This document shows, piece after piece, positions 51,503 to 61,466 of a DNA stretch of 64,000 nt. Position 1 is the stretch's first letter; the number at the start of each line of letters is the position of its first letter. Source of the DNA: Neobacillus drentensis NBRC 102427. GTDB lineage: Bacteria; Bacillota; Bacilli; Bacillales; Cytobacillaceae. The notes under the pieces were generated by a model. The model saw nothing but the letters and a program-made list of their open reading frames with translations. It made no database searches and was not told the origin of the DNA. Made by a program: the position numbers and the translations under genes. The DNA lies in the NCBI RefSeq assembly GCF_001591445.1, contig NZ_BCUX01000012.1, positions 97,446-161,445 on the forward strand, written 5' to 3'.

Positions 51503-51597
51503 ATTAAATTCTTGATCACACAGTGCATATAGAAAAAAAGGCATAATTTAAATCAAATAGACAGTAGAGTAGTAGAAAATTGGAGGGGGCTTTTTTG

Positions 51598-51753
51598 ATG
51601 AATAGCATAATTCCTTTAATAACCTTTTTGCCACTAATCGTCCTAGCGTTTGTTGTTAGATGGGTTTATCAAATTAATAAAAATAGTAAAATTCAAGTGG
51701 AGCAAAACAAACAGATTATCGTGCTTTTGCAAAATAAGGATATTAGTAATTAA
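51598..51753 (+). CDS. Small single-pass membrane protein, copy 2
   Basis: 51 residues, nearly identical to the protein at 49337, with the same TTGGAGGGGGC site. A TTG just before ATG 51598 replaces the first ATG of the other copy. The next gene begins 35 bases later. A tandem-type duplication over about 2.3 kb is evident. Confidence 0.68.
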   Translation: MNSIIPLITFLPLIVLAFVVRWVYQINKNSKIQVEQNKQIIVLLQNKDISN

Positions 51754-51788
51754 CTATTTAGGAGCTTAACAATACGAAGGAGGAAGAG

Positions 51789-52154
51789 ATGAAAATAGAA
51801 TACTCAGTCATAATATTAGCTCTATCTATTGCCTTTAGTGGATTTTGGATAGGCAATGCGCTTAAACAGGACAATGCTCTTAAATCGGATAATGTAGAAA
51901 TGACATTAACAGATGATACCCTATCCATTTCAGAAGCAGCAGCCTATTTAAAGATTAGCGAGGATTCAATAAAAAGAATAATCAAAATAGAAAGAGTAAC
52001 CCTGGAACAAAGTGGATCATTTGACGGTATGATGTTCCCATATTCGAAAATATATGACCAGTATGTTTTTTCAAAAAAATCTTTGGACCAATGGATACAG
52101 GAGAAAGTAATAACTCAAAGCGTATATAGTGTGGAAGGGGTTCAAAGCAGATAA
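51789..52154 (+). CDS. Membrane-anchored helix-turn-helix protein
   Basis: 121 residues. One membrane helix at about residues 6-24 (ILALSIAFSGFWIGNAL), then an excisionase/MerR-like helix-turn-helix with LSISEAAAYLKISEDSIKRI and a C-terminal KSLDQWIQEKV that fits the wing and following helix. It could bind DNA at the membrane or use the fold for protein contacts. ATG 51789 follows GGAGGAAGAG. Probably in one transcript with the small protein before it. Confidence 0.72.
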   Translation: MKIEYSVIILALSIAFSGFWIGNALKQDNALKSDNVEMTLTDDTLSISEAAAYLKISEDSIKRIIKIERVTLEQSGSFDGMMFPYSKIYDQYVFSKKSLDQWIQEKVITQSVYSVEGVQSR

Positions 52155-52209
52155 CACTTTTGGAACCTTTGTGAATATGTTTCGTCTCATTTAAAAAGGG
52201 GGCAAAAGA

Positions 52210-52698
52210 TTGAAAATTAAATTTGGTTCCATTCTATTGATTTTATCGCTCTTTCTCACAGCATGTAACATTGGAGTAGACCCGAAGGAGCATTTAGGTG
52301 AAATTTACAGTGTTGCGTTGGACTCCATCATGGAAAAGGACGAGGCATTGAGTAGTGAGATGAAATTTATCGCGATTGATATGAGCAATTTCGACGATGG
52401 ATTAAGTGCGAAGGATAAACAAGATATTATTACTTTTTTCAAAGATAAATATAAAATGGATGTAATGGTGGCCACTTTTGATGAACTGAAAGAAAAAGGA
52501 TTCTACGATCCCGAAAACATGTCTTTGACTGGTGTTCTTCTTAGAATCGAGAAAGTGGACTTTAAATGGAATCATAATGTCTTCTTTGAAGGATCTAAAT
52601 ATCGATCAGGATTAGGTGCAATTGGTGTAGAAGGTACTGTTCACTATAAAGATGGCACTTGGCAAATAAAAGAGTCGAAAGAGACCTGGATCAGCTAA
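52210..52698 (+). CDS. Hypothetical lipoprotein
   Basis: 162 residues with a lipoprotein signal ending LFLTACNIG (Cys near residue 19). The mature part is a mixed alpha/beta domain without recognised motif, ending IKESKETW. TTG 52210 follows AAGGGGGC at seven bases. It is anchored on the outer face of the membrane. Function unknown. Confidence 0.75.
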   Translation: MKIKFGSILLILSLFLTACNIGVDPKEHLGEIYSVALDSIMEKDEALSSEMKFIAIDMSNFDDGLSAKDKQDIITFFKDKYKMDVMVATFDELKEKGFYDPENMSLTGVLLRIEKVDFKWNHNVFFEGSKYRSGLGAIGVEGTVHYKDGTWQIKESKETWIS

Positions 52699-52766
52699 TG
52701 TTTGAAATTGTAACTAAATAACGTACCGAAATTTTATATACGTTCATGAAAAGGGGATGAAGCTTA

Positions 52767-53942
52767 ATGTTGGTTAGAGAACTGACAGAAGAGGATTACA
52801 TAGAATCATTGAATCTGTCCATGTATGCGTTTCAATATAAGGTTCCGGAATCAGATATACCAGCTAGATTAGAAGGATTACGAAACCAAAAAGTTTTAGG
52901 GATATGGGATAAGGACATTCTCGCTGCCAAACTACATATTTACTCGCTAAGTATTTTCATGAGAGATGCGGAATGGAAAATGGGCGGCATTGCAGGGGTG
53001 GCTACATACCCGGAATATAGACGAAACGGATACGTGAAAACACTCATGGTTGATTCCTTAAAACATATGCGAAATAATGATCAGATTGTATCGCTTTTAC
53101 ACCCGTTTGATATTTCTTTTTATCGAAAATATGGATGGGAGATCTTAACTGAAACGAAAAAAATCACGATTGAAAAAATAGACCTTAAGTTCCTCGAACC
53201 GCAGCAAGGTGCTATTAGAAGATTTTCAAAAGAGACCCATAATGAAGAAATAGAAAAGATTTATCAACACTATTGCACGCAATATACAGGTATGTTAAAA
53301 CGTGACACCCGTTGGTGGGAACAACACGTTTATGATGAAAATTCGCAGGTTGCTGTCTATTATCGTTCAGACAAAGAAGCTACGGGCTATATGCTTTACA
53401 ATGTGAAGGAAAGTAAAATGGAGGTACAGGAGCTGGTTGCTCTTGACCATGAAGCGAGAATTGGGCTATGGAATTTCATTTGCCAGCATGATTCCATGGT
53501 CAAAACCGTAACGATTCATCTTGCCAGTCAGGATCCTTTTCCATACTTTCTGCAGCAGCCCAACGTGAAAATAGAGTTACACCCTTATTTTATGGCAAGG
53601 GTCGTTGATGCGGAGGAATGTTTACGGAGATTTCCGTTTCTACATGAAAATGAGTCCCTATTCCTGCATCTTGAAGATTCACATGCACCATGGAACAATG
53701 GGAGTTATTTACTTGGTAAGGGAGAAATAAAGGTGTTTAAAGAAAAAACCGGGGGTCAATGTGTTCATCCACCTAAAAAAGGGATCCGCTTAAATATCAA
53801 TTCCCTTTCAGCGATTCTCTTTGGTTACAAAAGGCCGATGGAGCTTTTTGAAATGGGCTACCTGAAAGGATCAAAGCCTGAAATTGAACTTTTTGAAAAA
53901 AAGGTCCCGGCAATGCAATCATCATTTATTGATTTCTTTTAA
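52767..53942 (+). CDS. Eis-type GNAT acetyltransferase with SCP2-like C-terminus
   Basis: 391 residues. N-terminal GNAT domain with [20 protein letters not shown], then a second GNAT-like domain and a C-terminal sterol-carrier-like domain ending with [11 protein letters not shown], whose terminal carboxylate is catalytic in Eis enzymes. Eis proteins acetylate amines of aminoglycosides and of peptides or lysines. ATG 52767 follows AAGGGGATG. The last 115 codons are copied at 61694-62046 with very few changes. Confidence 0.88.
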   Translation: MLVRELTEEDYIESLNLSMYAFQYKVPESDIPARLEGLRNQKVLGIWDKDILAAKLHIYSLSIFMRDAEWKMGGIAGVATYPEYRRNGYVKTLMVDSLKHMRNNDQIVSLLHPFDISFYRKYGWEILTETKKITIEKIDLKFLEPQQGAIRRFSKETHNEEIEKIYQHYCTQYTGMLKRDTRWWEQHVYDENSQVAVYYRSDKEATGYMLYNVKESKMEVQELVALDHEARIGLWNFICQHDSMVKTVTIHLASQDPFPYFLQQPNVKIELHPYFMARVVDAEECLRRFPFLHENESLFLHLEDSHAPWNNGSYLLGKGEIKVFKEKTGGQCVHPPKKGIRLNINSLSAILFGYKRPMELFEMGYLKGSKPEIELFEKKVPAMQSSFIDFF

Positions 53943-54122
53943 GTTATGAGTTTATCCTTTAGTGGGATTTCTCCCACAGCTGACAACTATCTTCTCTAGG
54001 TGGAAAACCAAACATGCGGGAATATTCACGACGTAGAAGGTTGTTAAAGCTGGAACCCGTCCCTCTAAACCCGCCTGTTAGTGTCTATGCTTCAGCAAAA
54101 ATATTATTAATACAAAAAATAA

Positions 54123-54155
54123 CCCTCAAGATTGTTCAGAAACAATCTTCGAGGG
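54123..54155. terminator. Terminator-like hairpin
   Basis: CCCTCAAGATTGTT and AACAATCTTCGAGGG form a long stem around CAGA. It lacks a long T tract; it lies between convergent genes. 53943-54324 shows no gene. Confidence 0.55.
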
Positions 54156-54324
54156 CATCCAATCATATGTTTAAAATAGGGTCTTGAAGAAGATAACTTA
54201 ATAATAGTTTATTATTCAACAGAGCAATGTTTGTGAAGGATAGTAACCGGATTTTACAATTTCAAAAAATAGGTTCAGTGAAATAAACTGTTTTGACCGT
54301 CGCATTAAGATAGATGCCTTGTTG

Positions 54325-54789
54325 CTATAAGTTTTGTTCGCTGCGTATTTTATTGAGTAATGCCCGGCAGCCAACTGAAACAAGACGATAGGTTTCATCA
54401 AAATCACCTGTGTAAAATGGATCGGGGACATCTTTCCTGTATTTGGTCAGGTCGAGTAGCCTAATGACCTTTGGATGATTAGACTTGCCGGTTATCCTGT
54501 AAATACTTTTTATGTTGCTTTCGTCCATACCAATAATATAATCGAACTTCCAAAAGTCTTCTTTCTTTAGTCGGCGTCCAACAAGCCCATCGGAAGAGAT
54601 ATTGTATTTCTTTAGAATATCAAGAGTTCCTTCGTGCGGAGGGAAGCCGATTTGCCATGAACTGGTTGCAGCGGAATCAACTGCGATTTTGTTTGTCAAA
54701 TTTTCTTTTTTGACTAAGTAACGAAACAAAGCTTCAGCCATCGGTGAACGGCAAATATTCCCCAGGCACACAAATAAAACGTTGATCAT
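54325..54789 (-). CDS. Low-molecular-weight protein tyrosine phosphatase
   Basis: 154 residues. The P-loop CLGNICRSP near residue 8 holds the catalytic Cys and Arg; the general-acid Asp lies in VPDPFYTGDFDET. The YfkJ/YwlE class removes phosphate from tyrosine or arginine; the ILE residue pattern in the loop (CLGNICR) fits the tyrosine type. ATG 54789 follows AAAAGGGG. Single gene, minus strand. Confidence 0.9.
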   Translation of the reverse strand: MINVLFVCLGNICRSPMAEALFRYLVKKENLTNKIAVDSAATSSWQIGFPPHEGTLDILKKYNISSDGLVGRRLKKEDFWKFDYIIGMDESNIKSIYRITGKSNHPKVIRLLDLTKYRKDVPDPFYTGDFDETYRLVSVGCRALLNKIRSEQNL

Positions 54790-55001
54790 GTACTACCCCT
54801 TTTTATTTATCTTATTTTTTTCCATTTTAATAATCTTTTTTGTAATGAATTATGTATATACAAAATAGTGGATTGGACAGGTGTGTTATTTTGCATTGTG
54901 ATGAACTAAACTTAAGCTAAAGGGTGCTTGAGTTGAACAATGCAGTTATATTTATTGATAATGTATAATATTGGTATATTTAACCGTTTGGTAGGAGTAA
55001 T

Positions 55002-55220
55002 ATGTTTAATAATGGTGGCACACTGTTTGCATCAGAGGGGGTATTTGTTCTTTTAACCTTTTTACCAATTATTTCATATTTAATTTTTACTGGTTTTGGA
55101 ATTTATTTTGTAATCAAGGTAATTAAGTTTATGAATGCGAAAACAGAATCAGACCAAGAAAGAAATAAAAAGATTGATGAATTAATTGGGGTTAATGGTC
55201 AAGGTAAGAATATTGAATAA
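55002..55220 (+). CDS. Small membrane protein
   Basis: 72 residues from ATG 55002 after GGTAGGAG. One or two hydrophobic helices (FVLLTFLPIISYLIFTGFGI) and a charged C-terminal helix. Its layout resembles the small proteins at 49337 and 51598. Function unknown. Confidence 0.65.
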   Translation: MFNNGGTLFASEGVFVLLTFLPIISYLIFTGFGIYFVIKVIKFMNAKTESDQERNKKIDELIGVNGQGKNIE

Positions 55221-55373
55221 TTTTTTGTATTGTTGAACTTGCGGGTTCCATGAGTTCTATAAAATTTGGCCACTTAGGTAGCCTTTTTATCTTGTTTCAC
55301 TAACGTGGTTGGTTAGTGAAAGAAGAAAATGGAATTTTGATAATGTGATTAGATATAAAATAGGATGTGTAGT

Positions 55374-55613
55374 ATGGAAAAGTATAGAAAGTTAATCGAA
55401 TCAATACGATTATATAGTATGATTGCACTTGGTTTTGCAATGGCTATTTCAGGTAATCTAATAGTATGTTTGTCAATAGCACTTATACTTGGTTTTGTAG
55501 ACCAAATACAATGTGGCTTTAAAGCCTATTCTTTCGAAACCCCTAGCTTTAGCTATGGGGATACTCATAGTAAGCAAGTTCAAAAAGTGATAGACAAGTG
55601 GGTGCAGTATTGA
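55374..55613 (+). CDS. Small membrane protein
   Basis: 79 residues from ATG 55374, six bases after AGGATG. Two hydrophobic segments (about 13-28 and 28-42). The end overlaps the metallopeptidase gene by 16 bases, so the two are likely co-translated and may work together in the membrane. Confidence 0.6.
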   Translation: MEKYRKLIESIRLYSMIALGFAMAISGNLIVCLSIALILGFVDQIQCGFKAYSFETPSFSYGDTHSKQVQKVIDKWVQY

Positions 55614-56533
55614 AATTAAAAGTAAAAAAATCTTTGAAAATTGTCTTTATAGTTGGTTGTAGTATTACAATTTTGGTTAGCTTCTTTATTTTTATTGTGC
55701 TGAAAGAACTCCAAAAAGAAATGTCTCAAAAAGTAGGTACAGAGGTTAAATTGGCGGATATGATTAAAGCCGTATCAACATTGAATTACAACAGTGATTC
55801 TGAAGATGAAATTAAAAAGAAGAGCGATAAAAAAGTGATGTACAATGTTACTGTCTATTATAATCCAGGGCTAAAGGGTATTCTTCCGCAAACTAAAGAA
55901 TCTTTAAAGCGTGCTGAACAGTTAACTAAAAAGTACCTGGGGATTTATAAAAATAAGCCTGTGGATTTACTTTTTATGGATTCAAATGAATTAAAAAAAT
56001 TTAGCACTTTAAAAGATATATCTGGGTCTTATTCCGATTTTGATAAAGTTATAGCAATTGGGGTTAATGAAAAAGATATGGTGAGTATAATTCAAGAAAA
56101 GGAGACTCCATTGTATTTCTTTCAAAAGAGTATTTTCCACGAGTACACCCACTTTGCAACATATAGGAAGTTGGACGAAATTGGAGTGAGAACTAATGAC
56201 CTTCCAGTATGGTTTGTTGAAGGTATTGCTGAATATGTAGGGGAAAATGAGGAACCTTTGGATTTTCATTCTTTTGAACCGACCTTCATTGAATTAAAAC
56301 AATTGGATAGTCACGATCAATGGGAAAAGGCTCGACAAACAAAACGGGCAAATCCTTACTTACAGAGCTATTTTACAGTAGCCTATTTAATCAATACCTA
56401 TGGTGAAAATATAATTCCTAAGTTATTGATGGAAACGTCTACCACTAAAAACTTTTATGGATCTCTTCAAGAAATAACTGGAACAGATCTTAATGGATTT
56501 GAGGAACACGTTTTGAGCTTTTATCAAAAATAA
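55598..56533 (+). CDS. Membrane-anchored zinc metallopeptidase-like protein
   Basis: 311 residues with one N-terminal membrane helix (IVFIVGCSITILVSFFIFIV) and an extracytoplasmic domain holding HEYTHFATY (HExxH) and WFVEGIAEYVGE (third ligand Glu), the gluzincin pattern of peptidase-MA-like proteins. It may cleave envelope proteins. The start GTG 55598 lies inside the previous gene; TTG 55610 is an alternative. Single operon with the gene before. Confidence 0.8.
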   Translation: MGAVLKLKVKKSLKIVFIVGCSITILVSFFIFIVLKELQKEMSQKVGTEVKLADMIKAVSTLNYNSDSEDEIKKKSDKKVMYNVTVYYNPGLKGILPQTKESLKRAEQLTKKYLGIYKNKPVDLLFMDSNELKKFSTLKDISGSYSDFDKVIAIGVNEKDMVSIIQEKETPLYFFQKSIFHEYTHFATYRKLDEIGVRTNDLPVWFVEGIAEYVGENEEPLDFHSFEPTFIELKQLDSHDQWEKARQTKRANPYLQSYFTVAYLINTYGENIIPKLLMETSTTKNFYGSLQEITGTDLNGFEEHVLSFYQK

Positions 56534-56740
56534 TCTTTGTTACTTCATTTTGAAATTTTGTACTTAAAGTAACGGATGCTAGAGTTTAAGATGGGGACTG
56601 CTGCGGCAATGACGCTCCCTTTTTTTTATTGTACTGACGAAGAAGTTTAGTTAATGATTTCATGATTTTTTATGAACTTTTACGAAAAGAGCCTTTATTT
56701 TTGAGAATATCAATCTTTATAAAAGGGGCCTTAAAAAAGG

Positions 56741-57202
56741 TTAAAGAATCTTTTCATAATTAATAAGAGTTAAGTATTCGTTAACTTGTTGCTCCCCTGT
56801 TTTTTTATAGCCAAATTTTTCATAAAAATGGCGATTTCTACGGTTGTCCTTAGGTGTATCAAGTGACCACTTTTTAACTTTAGGGAATTGCCTTTCTAAT
56901 TCCTGTAAAATTTTTGATCCTAATCCTTTATTTTGAAACTCAGAGCCAAGGAAAATTCGATACAAATAATTATGATCTTTTGCTTGCTTTACAAGACAGA
57001 TTCCGCCTGCAAGCCTGCCATCAACGAATATAGAATAGTGCAAAGAATTTTGCATTCTAAAAAAAAAGTAATCCAATGATTCAGTTGCAGGACTTGTATG
57101 ATAATCCTTATATTTAATTAAATCTGAATGAAACGCTTCTTTTTGAATCTTTAACAATTCGTTTGCTTCCGCATGCTTTGATGGTATTATCTTAAATTTC
57201 AA
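56741..57202 (-). CDS. GNAT acetyltransferase
   Basis: About 153 residues. The acetyl-CoA binding loop is LGSEFQNKGLGSKIL and the C-terminal part NRRNRHFYEKFGYKKTGEQ is typical. TTG 57202 follows GAGGTGGG; a GTG at 57211 overlaps that site. Substrate unknown. Single gene. Confidence 0.85.
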   Translation of the reverse strand: MKFKIIPSKHAEANELLKIQKEAFHSDLIKYKDYHTSPATESLDYFFFRMQNSLHYSIFVDGRLAGGICLVKQAKDHNYLYRIFLGSEFQNKGLGSKILQELERQFPKVKKWSLDTPKDNRRNRHFYEKFGYKKTGEQQVNEYLTLINYEKIL

Positions 57203-57436
57203 TTTTCCCACCTCTTACGCCATTTCTGTCATTATATGAATATCTGCCACATTGTTTAATTTTTTATTTCACAGCAGATTAAAAAAAAGAGCCCATAGGC
57301 TCCTTGAAACAATGTTTAAATCATTTGCTTAATAGAATCTGCGTTTTCTTCTTTCAAATTCAAAGTCCTACATTCATTTCAGAAACAATATGACAAAGGG
57401 ACAGATTAACTAAACCTGCCGTTTGTTCCGTACAAT

Positions 57437-57526
57437 TTAGTAGCCACTCATAAAAGAAGTTCCTACAATGATAAGGAGAATAAACAATACCACGACGAGC
57501 CCCATACCGTGACCATGTTCTTCCAC
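57437..57526 (-). CDS. YjcZ-family small sporulation protein
   Basis: 29 residues from GTG 57526 behind TGGAGGTG. The pattern is a short polar start (EEHGHGMG), then VVVLFILLIIVGTSF. This matches the YjcZ family of tiny hydrophobic proteins made during sporulation. A second member lies 71 bases upstream on the same strand. Confidence 0.75.
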   Translation of the reverse strand: MEEHGHGMGLVVVLFILLIIVGTSFMSGY

Positions 57527-57597
57527 GAATAACACCTCCAGTACTTGCTTATATAGGATATTACTCGGCAAAAATCATACCGTTTGTTCATTAAACA

Positions 57598-57723
57598 TTA
57601 ACACCAACTGGACAGTACGATAATTAACAGAATGAACAATACAACGATTAAAACAAAAGTTGAACCGCCGCCATAGCCACCGCTGTTGCTATAACCGCCG
57701 CTATATCCACATGATCCCCACAT
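57598..57723 (-). CDS. YjcZ-family small sporulation protein
   Basis: 41 residues from ATG 57723 behind ATAGGTGGTG. A Gly/Tyr/Ser-rich start (CGYSGGYSNSGGYGGG) precedes the hydrophobic VLIVVLFILLIIVLSSWC end, the classic YjcZ layout. Its presence supports a spore-forming host. Confidence 0.82.
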   Translation of the reverse strand: MWGSCGYSGGYSNSGGYGGGSTFVLIVVLFILLIIVLSSWC

Positions 57724-58299
57724 ATTTTTCACCACCTATTGGATTATTCGAAGGAATAACACACCTGCTATGTATATATATTCCTTAAGACAAGGGTTGA
57801 TTGGACAAGCATCATGGTGTTAGGACAAAATCAGCGATTTGCTTAAACAATACTAAAAATAAAAAAGCGTCTGCAATACATGCAAACGCCTCTTCGGAGG
57901 TATTTCTTTATGCAAGATGTTGCTTATGGTGGTAGTTATAACATATGCACTCAGAATAAAACTGAATGGGACAAGTGCTGATAAAAGTAAATAAATTAGA
58001 AAATGGACAAAATGAACTTTTTCTTCCTTGGTTATGACGGTTTTTGGATTTTATTTTAGTGCAATATTTCAGGATATGGCATTTGGGGCTTCTGAAAAGG
58101 AGGATTACCCACGACACTTTTATGGTATTGGGTTGGAGCGGGTTTACCCTAATGTCCACCATTTTTATCTGTATTAGGCAAGCAGGAAAATCAATTCGAA
58201 GATTTTAAGTTTCCACTAATACCCTATACACTTGTCCATTACGAAATTTATTTCCATACATATGATGTCGTATGGTCATAAGTAAATGGGGGTGAAAAA
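57724..58299. other. Intergenic region, hairpin and decayed frames
   Basis: AAAAAGCGTCTGCA with TGCAAACGC at 57858-57890 looks like a terminator for the minus strand. A 47-codon plus-strand frame (MTVFGFYFSAIFQDMAFGAS) ending near 58178 has no binding site. I do not call a gene here. Confidence 0.4.
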
Positions 58300-58545
58300 A
58301 TGTCAGTTGAAAATTATCATGGACTGTGTCACAGACATATGGGTAGAGCTGTTGAAATTAGAACCCATGACGGGAGAATTCATAGGGGAATCATTCATCG
58401 TGTTTCCAACAACAGAGTTTTTCTTCAACCGATTGGACGACCTAGAAATCTAGGCGGGTTTGGATATGGAGGCTGGGGCTGGGGCGCTGGAATTGCGCTA
58501 GGTTTTATCGCTTCATTAGCTGTAATTTCTCTATTCTTTTGGTAG
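58300..58545 (+). CDS. Small LSm-like protein with C-terminal membrane helix
   Basis: 81 residues. The N-terminal half (GRAVEIRTHDGRIHRGIIHR and VFLQPIG) looks like an LSm/Hfq-type barrel turn, followed by a glycine/tryptophan-rich linker and a membrane helix (LGFIASLAVISLFFW). Similar short proteins are common in Bacillus and unexplained. ATG 58300 follows GGGGGTG. Confidence 0.7.
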   Translation: MSVENYHGLCHRHMGRAVEIRTHDGRIHRGIIHRVSNNRVFLQPIGRPRNLGGFGYGGWGWGAGIALGFIASLAVISLFFW

Positions 58546-58693
58546 TTCATAAAATTATGTTGTAAGATTTATAAAGAATAGAGTTAAAGCATAAATCGCA
58601 AGAACCTCGATCAGCTAGGTATTGGAGCTAGATTCCGATAAACTACATTCAAAGTGATCAACAAAAGATCATTTGATCGTTACATGATCCAAT

Positions 58694-58729
58694 AAAAAAC
58701 GGACGAGAATTTTTTTCGTCTGTTTTTTC
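58694..58729. terminator. Bidirectional terminator
   Basis: AAAAAACGGACGA pairs with TCGTCTGTTTTTTCC around GAATTTTTT. It separates the convergent genes at 58300 and 58745. Confidence 0.75.
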
Positions 58730-58744
58730 CATTTTATCATACTT

Positions 58745-59521
58745 TCACTTTATTTGAGCAATATGATCTGTTTTGATACTTAGTAGATCTATACTTGTTT
58801 TGTTAGTTGCTTTAATATAATTCATAACCAAGTAATGCCCAACACAGTACCCTAGCATTTTCGGATAGAAACGTGATCCATACAATATGTTTTGATGTTT
58901 AAGGTCATTTTTTGGAACATCTTTATTTGGGAGCACTAAGTTTTTCCACATTTTCTTTAGCTCTTCATTGGAATAATACGATGTCCAAGTAGCTAAGTAT
59001 TCTTCACCCAATCTTTCACGTACTGCATTTTCAGCTAATCCTTCTAAAATGATTGTGTCCAGCAATACGTAATCCTCTTCGTTTTTTTGAAAATTGGATA
59101 ACCGACAAACATGGTTATACTCATGTGTAAACAATGCCCTTATTTCCTTTTCCGTGTTATCCTCTGAAATAAATAAAAGTAGTTTATCCTTGAAGGCCAA
59201 ACCTGATTTTCCGTTAAAGTCCTGTTTTAATTTTCGGTTGTTTTTATCTGATGGAAAAATAAAGATAGGGATATTTGGTCCTTCCCACACTTTTTGAAGT
59301 CGTAGACTTTCCTCTTGTACAATTTCCCATATTTTATTTTTTTGTAATTTTTTCACTACATCGTTTCCGTTCCCAAAAGGATGATACATTCCATGTAGAG
59401 TTAAGTAATCGTAGATTTCGGAAGGTAGAGCACCCTCAAAGTGAACTGTTAACTTTTCACATATTTCCATTGGTTTATGATATGATTCGTGCAACCACTT
59501 ATCTGTTCTAATCACGCCCAT
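58745..59521 (-). CDS. DUF2268 predicted zinc protease
   Basis: 258 residues, DUF2268 family, with THEYNHVCRL (HExxH) near residue 133 and LEGLAENAVRE carrying the third ligand Glu. The C-terminal part YCVGHYLVMNYI is typical. There is no signal peptide, so it acts in the cytosol or is released otherwise. ATG 59521 follows GGGGGGCT. Single gene. Confidence 0.82.
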   Translation of the reverse strand: MGVIRTDKWLHESYHKPMEICEKLTVHFEGALPSEIYDYLTLHGMYHPFGNGNDVVKKLQKNKIWEIVQEESLRLQKVWEGPNIPIFIFPSDKNNRKLKQDFNGKSGLAFKDKLLLFISEDNTEKEIRALFTHEYNHVCRLSNFQKNEEDYVLLDTIILEGLAENAVRERLGEEYLATWTSYYSNEELKKMWKNLVLPNKDVPKNDLKHQNILYGSRFYPKMLGYCVGHYLVMNYIKATNKTSIDLLSIKTDHIAQIK

Positions 59522-59735
59522 ATCAGCCCCCCTAACTACACATTTTGTTTAAAATACATTATGCACTTATCATATAATCGTTCCGAAACCTTTTTCCTTA
59601 CCTTCCTGACATCCTTAAAAGGTTCCTATTTTCCCCCTAATAGGCCTTTAAAAGTTCATTAGTGTTTATAAGAGTATCGTGAACAAATTTATCCCACTAT
59701 CATAAAATAATGTACAATTTCTAGAAGGGATGGGA

Positions 59736-60455
59736 TTGAATTTGAATTACACTTATCTTGATTGTTTAGCAATATTTGGAGTTGGAGGTGCCCATCCTGG
59801 AGGTCTTCAACTAACAAAAGAGCTCTTATCAAGGGAAAAAATAGATGAAACAAAGTCGATTCTTGATGCTGGGTGTGGTACAGGGCAAACCTCTGCCTAT
59901 ATTGCAGAACAGTACCAATGTCATGTTACTTCCTTAGATTGTAATAAAATCATGTTGGATAAGGCTAGACAAAGATTTTCATCCTTACATTTGCCAATTG
60001 ATGTAAAGCAAGGGAGCACTGAAAATCTTCCTTTCGATGAGGGTTTATTTGATATGATTCTTTCAGAATCAGTCATATCCTTTACAGATGTCTCCTTAAC
60101 AATTTCTGAATTTAAAAGAGTATTAAAGCCAAATGGTGTTTTGCTTGCAATTGAAATGGTACTTGAAAAATCACTTCCTGAAGATGAATTAAAATCTATC
60201 GTTAATTTTTATGGAGTTTCTCGATTACTAACTGAAAATGAATGGTATAACTTATTCAAAAGAGCCGGCATTAAACAAGTTAGTGTAGAGAATTTTAAAC
60301 TTGAGTTGGATGAAAATGAGGTGCAAAATGTTACGGATTTTTCACTTTCGGAGAATATTGATGATGAATTTTTTGAAATTCTTGAAAAGCACTTGCACCT
60401 CACAACAGTTTATAAGGATATACTAGGTTTTCGACTATTCAGATGTTGTATTTGA
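59736..60455 (+). CDS. Class I SAM-dependent methyltransferase
   Basis: About 239 residues. Motif I ILDAGCGTGQTSAYIA near residue 45, then VTSLDCNKIMLDKAR, GSTENLPFDEGLFDMIL and LKPNGVLLAIEMV, the methyltransferase type 11 pattern. Target unknown. TTG 59736 sits seven bases after AAGGG; the ATG at 59730 touches that site. Single gene. Confidence 0.82.
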   Translation: MNLNYTYLDCLAIFGVGGAHPGGLQLTKELLSREKIDETKSILDAGCGTGQTSAYIAEQYQCHVTSLDCNKIMLDKARQRFSSLHLPIDVKQGSTENLPFDEGLFDMILSESVISFTDVSLTISEFKRVLKPNGVLLAIEMVLEKSLPEDELKSIVNFYGVSRLLTENEWYNLFKRAGIKQVSVENFKLELDENEVQNVTDFSLSENIDDEFFEILEKHLHLTTVYKDILGFRLFRCCI

Positions 60456-60531
60456 ACAGTTCAAGTCATACATTTCCTGCTCTTTTCAACGCTTTATTAG
60501 AGATTAGCTGTTAATCCTTGAGAACTGACTA

Positions 60532-61140
60532 TTATCGGATAACAATATACGGTCTCATCATTTCATAATCCTCGTGCTCCAAGATATGACAGTGCCAAAC
60601 ATACAATCCAATATAGGGTCCAAACTTCATGATAATTCGAGTTACCTGGTTAGGATTAGCTATTACTGTATCCTTCCGTCCTAGTTCTTATGGTTCGGGA
60701 GACATCGCCGTACCCGTATAATTCATAATTCTCTCCTTGTTATACTTTTCTACATCGAAATCTCTCCTGTCTAATAATTGAAAATCAATTAAGTGAAGAT
60801 GAATAGGGTGTGCGTCGGTAGTTAAGTTAATTAGATACCATATTTCGGTTGATCCTAATTTTGGATTTTCTGTTATAGGGGCATCCCACTGTTTATTATC
60901 CAAAAGCATGAATTCTCGTCCGTACTTATCCATATTATCATTTAATGTTAGGTATCTTACCCTTGAAGCCGACTGTCCACTTATCATTGGAAAAGGCTCC
61001 ATATACTGCGGAATAACACTGGTATCAATACTTGTAAGAGGAAGAAAGACTCTAAATTCCATCACTATACCTACCGCATTTGCAGGATCCCCATCAGTTG
61101 TATCATTTAGATCAATATGAAGTGATTGCTTAAATTCTGT
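60532..61140 (-). pseudogene. Truncated CotA-like multicopper oxidase
   Basis: The minus strand reads the last third of a CotA-type spore-coat laccase: RVRYLTLNDNMDKYGREF, TEIWYLINLTTDAHPIHLHL and, after an in-frame TAA at about 60687, GLYVWHCHILEHEDYEMMRP with the copper ligands of the type 1 and type 3 sites. The N-terminal two thirds are missing and a MATE fragment lies directly upstream. It is clearly inactive. Confidence 0.8.
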
Positions 61141-61190
61141 CATTTTCACTTCATAGATTTTAAAGATATCATTTATATGAAATTTTAAAG

Positions 61191-61466
61191 CTAGTTGTTT
61201 ATAAACAAAGTAAAAAAGTCTGCAATGATAAAAATCCGGGCAGCAAACATGGCATAGGCAACCCCAGCAACACCTGTTACTGGAAGGCCGAACCATCCTT
61301 TGATAGCAATAAAGGAACCGAATATACTAATCACATTCATGATAACAGTAACAACCATGGTTTCTTTTGTATGTCCGTAACTGTGCAAAACAGCAATTAA
61401 TGTAGTAGGTGCCATGAATATTTTGGACAAGTCTGTCAATAAACAGCTAACGAAAAATAGGGGACT
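61191..61466 (-). pseudogene. MATE efflux transporter fragment
   Basis: About 90 residues with FMAPTTLIAVLHSYGHTKET and GLPVTGVAGVAYAMFAARI, typical of a MATE transporter middle segment. Both ends are missing; the frame runs into the multicopper oxidase remnant at one side and unexplained DNA at the other. Confidence 0.65.

Noticed and set aside
57908..58162. 84-codon minus-strand frame
   Set aside because: Composition is not protein-like and there is no ribosome binding site.
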